In this document: piece after piece, positions 55,630 through 64,000 of the stretch
How positions within the stretch are numbered: the stretch's first letter is position 1
Layout: each line of letters opens with the position of its first letter
NCBI GenBank assembly: GCA_023159155.1
Contig: JAJNNX010000026.1
Span: forward strand, 434,001-498,000
Source of the DNA: Ustulina deusta
Lineage: Eukaryota; Ascomycota; Sordariomycetes; Xylariales; Xylariaceae
DNA: 64,000 nt
Direction of reading: 5' to 3'
Translations under genes and position numbers: made by a program
The notes under the pieces: model-generated
Told to the model about the DNA's origin: nothing
Database searches by the model: none
Seen by the model: only the letters and a program-made list of their open reading frames with translations

Positions 55630-57079
55630 TCAGTCCTGGTATTCCAGATATGCAAGATAGTCCTCAAAGGTCTCCCAGTCCCGCCCCGACAAGCCTTGGT
55701 TGTAAGGCAGGTCAGCTACGGTCATCCTGTTGAGAGGCTCGTCGTTGTCTGGGCGTTCCACGGTGCCGTCGTCAGTTGCCGTCGTCTCGTCGGTATCACC
55801 GCCGGTAGTTTGCAGGCCGACGATAATCGCTTGGTGCTTTTTCCAATCGATTGATGACGATAGCGACTCCCTCATCGTCGCTCTTCGGCGCACACCACTA
55901 ACGCCGAGGTCCTCAACCTATTTATGGATCATCAGTCAGTCAGAAGTTGCCGCTTGTGGGGGGGAAGAAGATGGGGTCCGGGGGCTTGGAGGAGCTGCAG
56001 GGGTAGGATATCCCTGAATAGGCAATGTCTAAGACAACACGATATTCGAGACTGACCTGACGGAGTTGCAACACTTCGACCTCTCTCTTGGGGAGCAGTC
56101 TTGTGAACCAGCCCTGCGATTCGTTTCTCTGTGGCCCGTTTGTGAAGTCGACAGCAAGCTCCATGAATTGCGCACACCAGACGCGCTCGCCAGATTGGCC
56201 ATATAGGTTCTCCATGTGGATGTTCTTCTTCAACGAGCCTTGGACGTCAGCTGCTGGTTTACCAGTCGGTGGCCCGCCGGCTAACGTTCCAGCGTCTGCG
56301 CTGATCCCTCCTTGCATGTTGAGGCCGGCATTCCAGCCCGCATGGACACGGCCATCCGAGATGAGGTGTACGCCCGTCACCAGCCAGATTGATGGCGCTT
56401 TCCATCTAGATCGAGTCAGAAAAGCGCGACAAGATTGTATGTATAGTGAACTGACGGCTCTCCAGTCTTTTGGTGATGCTTCCATCGTGCAAAAAAGGAA
56501 ATCGAGAGCCGATCGGCAATCCATTTCTTGACTTCAGGCTGTGTAAGCACTTGTTGACGAAGAAATTGTTCCGGCCTGCTCATATTCTCAGGTTAATAAT
56601 CACCTAACTATTCAAAATTCATTTCTCATCATTGGGCTCACTTTTTGATCTGATATCGCCGGGCCTGCGTTCCGACAATGCTCACGTCTCTTGTTTTCGT
56701 CTTATCGGCTCCTATGTTAGCTGCATCGACAACCTTGGCTTGTGAAGCCCATTCTGTCGTCGCCTGGAATCTGAGGATATACGGCTCAATGTCATCCACC
56801 TCCGGCTCCCCAGTCCATGCCTTGATCGATTCCCAGTACTTCTCCCCGGAAAGGCTGTACCATTCAGTAAGAGCCTGGTTATCAACCGGATACAAGAGAA
56901 TGGTAGTAGTTGCAGAGAGCTACTTACATTTTTTCTTTGTACTCAAAGCGAAGCTTCTCAAGGCCCAGATTTGGGTTATGAGGGTCTAGGTAAAGACTGC
57001 CAAGCCTCAACTCGTCGGGCAGGATTCCACGAGTGTAGGGGAGGTAAGTGTTTTTCTGGTTTGAATACGGGTCCTTCAT
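55630..57079 (-). CDS. Fungal hypothetical protein, possibly gasdermin-like
   Basis: Minus-strand exons 57079-56928, 56854-56642, 56575-56456, 56405-56057 and 55917-55630; 373 residues. N-terminus YTRGILPDELRLGSLYLDPH, middle PYILRFQATTEWASQAKVV, then WKAPSIWLVTGVHLISDGRV, a Gly/Ala-rich stretch (GGISADAGTLAGGPPTGKPA) and YGQSGERVWCAQFMELAV. This order (a xLVTGxxL strand, a Gly-rich loop, a VW-A-QF strand) fits a widespread family of fungal proteins next to NLR- or protease-like genes, and is compatible with fungal gasdermin-like proteins (RCD-1/HET-Q1). The C-terminal 95 residues are acidic and end WETFEDYLAYLEYQD; such a tail could be the part removed on activation (inference). Divergent from the CHAT gene, 568 bp between starts. 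Exon 3 has a CAG-CAG-type tandem acceptor. The gasdermin link is unproven. Confidence 0.72.
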
Positions 57080-57647
57080 TTTCCGATGATGATGAGGATG
57101 GTTATTATGATTATGATTATGACAATGATATGTCACTCCAGCCCGCGACGAGCTATAAGAGGAGTCCCGTCTTCTTTTGTACGCCGGAATGGGTGTTAGT
57201 CTCGGGTGACTGCCTTGGTGGCGCGGATGTTGGAGAGCCCTGGCGCACTACCACACCAGGCAAATTGGCAGACAGGCAGTCCTGGGAGGCTCAATAGGGC
57301 GCGTGGTATTCGACCACTTCTTTCACAGCCCTCTAATGTCTAACATTGCAGGCGCCCTCGATAGGCGGTTCTAGGGTTTCAATACAACTTGATGATCAGC
57401 ATAAGCGCTACTCAGCCACCTCCCATGGCTACCCTCACGAACATGAGGCATAATCCAGCGATCTAAGTAACATGAGCTGCCGCCCTGTTTTCGCCCCCAC
57501 CCGCAGCCCCCCATTAAGTAGTTCTCATAAGTCTAGGCTTTGCCGTGAAAACTGCAACGTCTCGATGGCTCGATATCATTGTGTCGCTATACTCTCAACG
57601 GTTCCCTGTGCGCCCGCTCACCCGAGACTCCCATTGGAACCACAACG
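57080..57647. promoter_or_regulatory. Bidirectional promoter and CHAT leader
   Basis: The only DNA between two divergent start codons. It holds (GAT/TTAT)-rich sequence near 57088-57130, next to the minus-strand start, and the upstream ORF at 57565-57651. Confidence 0.5.
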
Positions 57648-57651
57648 ATGA
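57565..57651 (+). promoter_or_regulatory. Upstream ORF overlapping the CHAT start codon
   Basis: An ATG in good context (CTCGATGG) opens 28 codons whose TGA overlaps the CHAT ATG as ATGA (57648-57651). Such an overlap would allow termination-reinitiation and so dampen translation. Whether the transcript includes 57565 is not known. Confidence 0.5.
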
Positions 57652-60266
57652 CTACTGGTGAACTTCAGAATAACGGTCGCTCAATGCTGAAATGTTTACC
57701 CGAGGCAGCTCTCCTACCGAAGTCAATCGATTCAGTGTGTTTCACACCAAGCTTGGATGAAGTGAAGGCTAAGCGATCACAGCTAAGCATTGCCGGCGAG
57801 GAAGAGGATCGCACCTCAGTAATAGCAGATGGATCTTTCCCACGGTCGACAATCGATGACATTTTACCGCCGGATCATGAGAGGGACCAAGTGTCACCAC
57901 AGTTAGCTGCGTATTTGTCATCGAAATTTGTTGCCGAGAGCCGTGATGCATATGTTGACGCGCTACGATTGGGGGACACGAGAGGGGGCATGCAAGCGCT
58001 TGAGACGGGGCTGGGACGGCTCGAAAAGATATGTCGATACAATGCTAGTATCGCTGGTATAGCAGGCTGCATTGAGGTGCTTGGGAGTCTAGAACGCCCT
58101 GATGAAGCCCGAGCCTTGCTGACCAGGCTTCGTACCGCCATCGAAAAGCCTTTGGTCGAAAAAACTCAGCTAGTTTTGCAACGCAATCAATCATATATTG
58201 ATCAGTCTGTCCAGGACCTGGGAAGAGATCGAGAGGACACATTAAATGAGGAGGAATTTAAAAATGCCCACATGGTGCTAGACGCCGCAACCTGGTCACA
58301 GGACTGGGAATTGGCTGTGCAAGAAGCACAGAGGCTACAGCTCGACAGTACGATATTTGAACAGTACCGTTTCCAGGGTCCCGAGCGAAGGTTCGAACGA
58401 GCAAGGGATCTTCTAAACATTGGCCTTCAGCATGAACACCGTGGATACGCCGCCGCGAGCGATGCGCGCTTTCAGCATCTGGGAGAAGCGCTAAATATAT
58501 ATTCTCGAGGCTGCGAGGAAACGGAGACCCATCACAGTTACATAGAATTTCCACAGGCACCAGTCACATTTCATGACCATATCGACTGCTCGAACTTGTT
58601 TTTTTCTGCAGCTCGCGTCTGCATCTACTTTAATCAGTACAGACATGTCGTACTACCAGCGGATTTCCCTTGTATTCCAGCCCTGACTGAACTTGACTGG
58701 GCCCGTCAAGCCTTATATTTTCTAGAGAGAGGGAAGGCTCGAGCGCTCCTACGGAGCATTGAGCGATATAGCGAAGCGACGGTGTCGGAGCAAAAGAAGG
58801 TAACACTGAAAGAAGTTGTGCGGGAAATACGACATATGGTATCTTCTGGAGAGCAGAAAGGTTCGAGCAGGATTGTGTCTTACTCGGATTCAACGAGCCC
58901 ACTTGCTCTACCAGAAAGCGCCATAATGGAGAGATTGCGGATCCGTCTCGCCTGGCGAAACACGATGATGGGTGCGCAGTCTTTAGCCACAGGCCGAGTA
59001 TCTCGATGGTGGGAAGCTGGACTTGATGAGATACTTCAAGCAATACCGGGCGACGTTGTCATTATAGAGTACGGACTGGTACAGGGTAAAAATCCAGGAC
59101 TCCTATCTTTCCTCATCACGTCAGCCGGAGTTGTCCCGCAATGGAAAGCAATGCGTACGACATCCATACTAGACAACATTACCAAGCTAAAGGACCTCAT
59201 CGAGTCCGCACAAGCAATTCCCCTGGATAAGCGGGAGAGACGCCTTGGAACCCAGATACTAGACACAGTCAGGGATCTATCAGCAGAGCTGCTGTCCCAA
59301 TTTCTCCCAGAGCTCCGCGATAAACCAAAGCTTTTCGTGGTGCCATCAGGGGCACTAGCTCACATACCGTGGGCCTTGCTTCTGCAATCCCTAGACCTGC
59401 CAACTCCAAACCATTCCGTATCTTTGATACCTAGCCTCCGCATATGGTACGGCCTCCACAAGCTCTCCCAAAGCAAGCAAGCCACGAGGCAAGAAGCGCA
59501 GCCGCCCCCGGCCACCGTCATCTGCAACTCCCCTCGGCGTGCTGATGGCTCAGATCGAGATATAAAGTTCTCGCGCGTCGAGGCACTTTATTTAGCACGT
59601 CGTCATCAAACATGGCCAATGCTAGCCGACCTGACAGACCGAGAGGTCTTCGAGCGTCAATGTCAGCAGTCCGCCATCATCCATCTCAGCTCCCATGGAT
59701 CTTTCAACGAAGAATCCCCAATGCACTCGAACGTCGATCTATTCCAGGAGTCTCTCACGCCGCTCGACCTCTCCAGGTTAGCTATAACAGCGAGATTCGT
59801 CGTCTTCAGCAGCTGCCTCTCGGCGTACTCCCGCGTTTTCGATTCAGGCACAGCCCTTAGCTTCGCTCATGCCCTGCTCGGGAGTGGAGCATGCGCCTTC
59901 GTGGGAACGCTCTGGGTGACGGGCGACGTGGCGAGCCTCGTCTTCATGGTGCTGTTTTACAAGGCAATGATGGACCGAGGACTCACGCCGAGCGGCGCAT
60001 TAGCCGACGCGCAATTTCGCATGCGGAACTTCACCGAGACGGACAAGAACCATCTAGTTGACGATCTGTTGTGCTTGTTTAATCAAGAGGCCGAGAAGAC
60101 AGGGGGCCTCAGCACAATACAGCAGTATGTTATCAACTACAGATATTGGATCGACCGCCAGCTGAGAAGGTATGATGTTTCGGATTTGCGACGCCCCTGG
60201 TCATGGGCTGGATTTGTTCTGATTGGATATGGCGAAAGTCGTGCATACTCTCCGCCATCATGTTGA
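57648..60266 (+). CDS. CHAT-domain caspase-like protease with helical repeats
   Basis: Single exon, 872 residues. Residues about 85-370 are helical and TPR-like (AYVDALRLGDTRGGMQALET; LVQEAQ-type helices; RFERARDLLNIGLQH), ending in the linker YFLERGKARALL (359-368) that typically precedes CHAT. The CHAT domain (about 480-860) has DVVIIEYGLVQG, LFVVPSGALAHIPWALL, the catalytic His683 in IIHLSSHGSF and Cys723 in VVFSSCLSAYSR, then GACAFVGTLWVTGDV. Both catalytic residues are present, so protease activity is expected. TPR-CHAT proteins act as caspase relatives in fungi and bacteria; in fungi CHAT genes are known to cluster with gasdermin-like genes, which would fit the divergent neighbour. I start at 57648; the frame is open further upstream but without an ATG. 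Confidence 0.9.
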   Translation: MTTGELQNNGRSMLKCLPEAALLPKSIDSVCFTPSLDEVKAKRSQLSIAGEEEDRTSVIADGSFPRSTIDDILPPDHERDQVSPQLAAYLSSKFVAESRDAYVDALRLGDTRGGMQALETGLGRLEKICRYNASIAGIAGCIEVLGSLERPDEARALLTRLRTAIEKPLVEKTQLVLQRNQSYIDQSVQDLGRDREDTLNEEEFKNAHMVLDAATWSQDWELAVQEAQRLQLDSTIFEQYRFQGPERRFERARDLLNIGLQHEHRGYAAASDARFQHLGEALNIYSRGCEETETHHSYIEFPQAPVTFHDHIDCSNLFFSAARVCIYFNQYRHVVLPADFPCIPALTELDWARQALYFLERGKARALLRSIERYSEATVSEQKKVTLKEVVREIRHMVSSGEQKGSSRIVSYSDSTSPLALPESAIMERLRIRLAWRNTMMGAQSLATGRVSRWWEAGLDEILQAIPGDVVIIEYGLVQGKNPGLLSFLITSAGVVPQWKAMRTTSILDNITKLKDLIESAQAIPLDKRERRLGTQILDTVRDLSAELLSQFLPELRDKPKLFVVPSGALAHIPWALLLQSLDLPTPNHSVSLIPSLRIWYGLHKLSQSKQATRQEAQPPPATVICNSPRRADGSDRDIKFSRVEALYLARRHQTWPMLADLTDREVFERQCQQSAIIHLSSHGSFNEESPMHSNVDLFQESLTPLDLSRLAITARFVVFSSCLSAYSRVFDSGTALSFAHALLGSGACAFVGTLWVTGDVASLVFMVLFYKAMMDRGLTPSGALADAQFRMRNFTETDKNHLVDDLLCLFNQEAEKTGGLSTIQQYVINYRYWIDRQLRRYDVSDLRRPWSWAGFVLIGYGESRAYSPPSC

Positions 60267-61460
60267 GGGCGCCTCATTCATACATATATACCCCATTTAG
60301 CATTGCTTCATTCCAAAACTTAGAATTCATTCTCCCATACTCTTTACTATTAATACACAAATAAGCCATTGGATGTTGCTTACAGTTCGTGGAATCCGTG
60401 AATATATATATGACCATATTGGACGATAAAACGCCTACTTAGCTACGTACAACTTCTGGAGCAATTTAGCTAACCTACTCGTAAGTGTAAGAATTTATCT
60501 TGAGATAGTGTTCAGAACATCAACATCAAACAAGCGAATAGCAGCGTACGCATACGCGCTGGTAGCCTCAAACCATAGTCGCACAATGCATTTCATTGAA
60601 AGTTGTGGTGCTCCTTCAGGGAAACGAACAAAGAACAAAGAAACCCGCGTGCCTAACTAGATAGACTACTAAGCAGCAATCCTCCAACTTTCCCACTTCT
60701 TGTTTCTGCCCACTCTCCAAAGAACTCTATCTATCTACCTAGACGACAAAGCCAACAATACAATTTTACTCTACCAGGTCAATTCATCACCTATTCAAAG
60801 GTTGTCTGTCCCAGCTAGGAAACACAAGGACAAGAAATGGTGGGGTGGGAGACAAAGACGGGGAAGTATAAATCGTTGGTTTGACGTAATTCCAACGACG
60901 ATTCATTTGCATCTTCAAAGAAGCCACGTTATTTAAGTCACAGAAAGAGAGAAGAAGAGGAAGAAGAAAAAAAGAAAAGGCGTCTCTTGTTTCTTTGCTT
61001 GTCTTTATGATCATGACTTTACACGCTCGTGATCAGCTTCATGAAAGCTTTGAGTTGATTTGCTCCTTTTCCCCATGGTCATGACTGACCTAGATCTCGT
61101 TATCGTGACAAGGACATTTATACCCTTTGCCTTCCATTTTCCTTTGTGCTTTCCTCCTACTCTAGGTTCAATTCATCTAGTACTTAGCTCCTCCTATCCT
61201 CTACTACTATATTGAATCCTGAACATTGATTTTGATACCCGCGCTTACGACTTGTAACTGATGCATGCGTCTCTACTAATGACATTTGTCAATCGACTTC
61301 GCAGCATTCCATTGAATTATATTTACTCTTAACCTTACAGTATCCCCAACAGAGCCTGTATACAGGTTATACAACGTCCATTTACCACCCCCCTAAAGGC
61401 CAACGACATCATATTGATCCATTTTCGGAGTGTCCAAACAGTAACGACGCCTTAAATTGG
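60267..61460. other. Intergenic, CHAT 3' flank and promoter of next gene
   Basis: No supported gene. Contains TATATATATGACC near 60405 and a pyrimidine-rich leader from about 61125 to the next ATG. Confidence 0.55.
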
Positions 61461-63767
61461 ATGCCGCACGGGCACAGCCGTTCGACAGGATCCAGCGCAG
61501 GCGCTGGAAAAAACGCCGGTAGCAACAACAGCGTTGGTGGAGGAGGCGTATTGTCTAAAGTGCTAGGTAGCTTTCGACGTCATTCCCACAATGGCGACGG
61601 CACGGCTAACAAAAACGAGGACACTGCATGGGCGGACACCTACCAAATCACACATCACCCAGATCGCCCACGCCACGACAAGCGTGAAGGCTTGAAGTCT
61701 CGGAACTCGGCGTATGTGCTGGGCCAGCTGCATAGGATCTGGCGGCACAACCAGAAGATGGTAGAAGCAAAGAGGAGGGAGAGAAGGGCTGGGGAGAGGG
61801 CCGTTGCTGCCGAATTTGCGCGTTCGAGCAGCCAAGATCAAAGGAATCGAGATGACGAGCGCGGCCAACAGGGCGATATTCGTGGGAGTAGTACCGATCC
61901 CGAAAGCCGGCTGCCGAGTTTGCACACCGGCCCGGTTCATAACTCCAGTCAGAAGGCCCCTTCGCCGGAACACCAACGGTCTAGCTATCACCACATCCCC
62001 GCAAACAAGGCCGACCAAAAGAAGGGTCACCACGGCCGTTCAACATTCTCGCCACCGTCCCCGTCGGCCGCGTCTGACAAAATGACAATAAGAGTAGGGT
62101 TGGAAGTGGAGAACTCGTATGGCGCAGCAAGATCTGGAGTGTTCGGGATGAACTCAGAAGGCGTTGAGACTGGGGGCCACAGGTACGCAGAAGACACATC
62201 AGCGACGCCACTTCTGCCCCCTAGGTCCTTTACGCCTTCGACTGTGCCGCCGCGGCCGGCGTCTGCATCTATATCATCAGCGCCAAAGGGGTCAGTACGC
62301 AAGCGACAGACGCGCAGCTTATCGCGCAGTTCGCCGCAGCGGATGCCACTGGCCAACGCGATGCAAGCATCGAACACCCGATCGCAGGCGCCGCGTGAGA
62401 CGATGACGTTGTACATCAACACGGACCAAGACAGCACACCAAGCCTGATCCTCAACTCGTCACCGGTATCTGAGCAAGCGAGCCCTCTGACGCCTATCGA
62501 AGATGTAAGCGATGGCGGGGATGTCGATCGTACATTCTTACCAGCGGGGCCGCGAGAATCAAAAGTATGCCCGATGCCGCTATGTGGCAACCCGCTCCTG
62601 ACAACTACTGACCGAAAGCATAACCTGTGCACAGATTGCCGCAGCGAGCTACAACCACGGCAGAGCGTCTTCACGACTGACGTGCTGAATCCGTTCTCAA
62701 GCGCCTCTTCGCAGATGAGTGCGTACGCTGGGTCTGGCACATCTCTGGTTTCCGAAGTTCAGTATGATTCAACAGCTGAGGTCGCCGGGGCCAAGGCCCA
62801 GGCGGTGCCAGAAACGGTACGCTATATCGACGGCGGGAGCAAAACGAGAACCTTAAACCGTGGCAGTGGTGACCGGTCGGTAGATACGGTTCGGGTGACA
62901 GAGATATTGGACTCCTCGCCGAAGATAATAATCAACAACAGCGATGTCGTAAGCCGGTTCAACAGAGACAGAGGCGGGTTCAAGCTGCAATCCGTACCGC
63001 AGAGCCGAAGGCATGCGCGTAGAAGACGGGAACGGCAACTAGGCAACTCTCCCGTAGAACGCCAGGCCGTTAAGCAGACACCAGCAAGTCCGCTGCATGA
63101 TGGACGAAGAAATCGCAATGTGAATAACAGTAACAACCATATCGGCTTTCAGCTTGCCGGATGGCGGACTGCAGTGCCGAGTCCAACGCCTCAGCCGTCA
63201 TTTCGCCGCCCACTAGATTCAAAGCAAAGAAAGGCGTCGGGACCATTGCTAGAACCTAAGACCTTTCGTCCTCCAACTCCGTCCACGAGACATAATAAGG
63301 ACGGTTCGAACGCTCATCGTACACTGTCGGATAAGTGCCCGCGCGCTAAAGGGGGGAGTGCTGCCAGTCGTGGCGTGCGGCCGTCGTCTTTGTCGAAGAT
63401 ACATGGGGGAAAGACCCTTGTTTACAAGGGTAATACGCCCATGCCCAGCAGTGCACCACTCAGGAGTACCGGACACAGCAGAAACAAGCACCGGTCAAAT
63501 CCGGACCACATCAAGTACCGGGTTCATGAACCTGCTGGCAACGGTGCTAGTATGGGAGAGGCCGATAAAAAGTCCAAACTCGAGGCAGAAAAGATAATAG
63601 TTCAAGACCAGGACATCTACCACGAGATCGAGAGCATAATCGACTGCTATCTAAGGTTACCAGATGCGCCTGAGACGGACAACGAGAAACGCAAAGCAGA
63701 AGCTGTCGCGTCATACTTTTCAGGGGTGCCGTTAGATGTCGAGATGAAGATTAAAGGCTTCTTTTAA
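61461..63767 (+). CDS. Large disordered hypothetical protein with Cys4 knuckle
   Basis: Single exon, 768 residues, mostly Ser/Arg/Pro-rich and disordered. A conserved-looking segment at about 60-115 (KSRNSAYVLGQLHRIWRHNQ, then KMVEAKRRERRAGERA) is basic and helical. Near residue 370, CPMPLCGNPLL followed by LCTDCRSEL gives a C-x4-C ... C-x2-C pattern that could bind one zinc. The acidic, helical C-terminus (DQDIYHEIESIIDCYLRLPD, ending in EMKIKGFF) is the other structured part. I do not recognise a named family; such proteins occur across filamentous ascomycetes. A role in signalling or nuclear scaffolding would be a guess. Confidence 0.75.
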   Translation: MPHGHSRSTGSSAGAGKNAGSNNSVGGGGVLSKVLGSFRRHSHNGDGTANKNEDTAWADTYQITHHPDRPRHDKREGLKSRNSAYVLGQLHRIWRHNQKMVEAKRRERRAGERAVAAEFARSSSQDQRNRDDERGQQGDIRGSSTDPESRLPSLHTGPVHNSSQKAPSPEHQRSSYHHIPANKADQKKGHHGRSTFSPPSPSAASDKMTIRVGLEVENSYGAARSGVFGMNSEGVETGGHRYAEDTSATPLLPPRSFTPSTVPPRPASASISSAPKGSVRKRQTRSLSRSSPQRMPLANAMQASNTRSQAPRETMTLYINTDQDSTPSLILNSSPVSEQASPLTPIEDVSDGGDVDRTFLPAGPRESKVCPMPLCGNPLLTTTDRKHNLCTDCRSELQPRQSVFTTDVLNPFSSASSQMSAYAGSGTSLVSEVQYDSTAEVAGAKAQAVPETVRYIDGGSKTRTLNRGSGDRSVDTVRVTEILDSSPKIIINNSDVVSRFNRDRGGFKLQSVPQSRRHARRRRERQLGNSPVERQAVKQTPASPLHDGRRNRNVNNSNNHIGFQLAGWRTAVPSPTPQPSFRRPLDSKQRKASGPLLEPKTFRPPTPSTRHNKDGSNAHRTLSDKCPRAKGGSAASRGVRPSSLSKIHGGKTLVYKGNTPMPSSAPLRSTGHSRNKHRSNPDHIKYRVHEPAGNGASMGEADKKSKLEAEKIIVQDQDIYHEIESIIDCYLRLPDAPETDNEKRKAEAVASYFSGVPLDVEMKIKGFF

Positions 63768-64000
63768 CGCCAATTACCCAACTCAGCTTAAATGATGAGA
63801 CAGCGAATAGCTTCGGGCTGAAAGGTTGAGCTAAATGCGGCTTGAAACAAACCAGAGCGCTTTGAACACCGGAATTATACATGTGACTTTAGAAACGCCG
63901 ACGAGGGGAAGTAATACATAGTAATTGCAATCACAATTAGAATAAAGGAGGAAAATACAAGCCATCTTGTAAGAATTGTTTGCATTCCCTTGCATTCGGT
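63768..64000. other. 3' flank at the window end
   Basis: Non-coding; nothing seen. Confidence 0.6.

Overview
The window is nuclear DNA from a filamentous ascomycete (Pezizomycotina, probably a sordariomycete). The evidence is short introns with GT..AG ends and CTAAC/CTGAC-type branch sites, proteins typical of this group (an NmrA/NMR1-type nitrogen repressor, MKT1, MARVEL-domain protein, two Zn2Cys6 regulators, CHAT-domain protein), and many short CCTA/TAGG palindromic repeats confined to non-coding DNA. I see no plasmid, bacterial or viral genes, no convincing tRNA or rRNA gene and no CRISPR array.

Layout. 0-12 kb: NOP16 (ribosome assembly), a MARVEL membrane protein, a 14-TM MFS transporter and MKT1. 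12-18 kb: a 2-oxoglutarate/Fe(II) oxygenase and a small rhomboid-named membrane protein. 18-24 kb: gene-poor, repeat-rich DNA with one weak small gene. 24-31 kb: two Zn2Cys6 transcription factors. 31-35.6 kb: a long non-coding stretch ahead of the nmr1/nmrA gene. 39-51 kb: a housekeeping block with an F-box-like hypothetical protein, DNA polymerase delta subunit 2 and YTM1 (head to head), a DEDDy 3'-5' exonuclease, LSM5 and RPB11 (tail to tail). 52-64 kb: an AVT3-like amino acid transporter, a divergent pair made of a CHAT-domain protease-like protein and a neighbour that may be gasdermin-like, and a large disordered protein.

Main observations. (1) Introns of unrelated genes share sequence over much of their length. 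The MFS intron and an exonuclease intron have three blocks totalling 83 nt with 7 mismatches, and two to four introns of the second transcription factor belong to the same family. These look like introner-like elements, i.e. introns that spread as mobile sequences. (2) The CHAT gene has the His/Cys pair and the helical domain expected of a caspase-like protease and is divergently transcribed from a possible cell-death effector; an upstream ORF overlaps its start codon as ATGA. (3) MKT1 and RPB11 begin with coding exons of only 7 and 17 nt, followed by introns of 532 and 697 bp, in a region where most introns are 40-160 bp. (4) LSM5 (85 residues) is split over six exons. Exon boundaries were derived by eye from splice signals, reading phase and family knowledge; no alignment or search was run.
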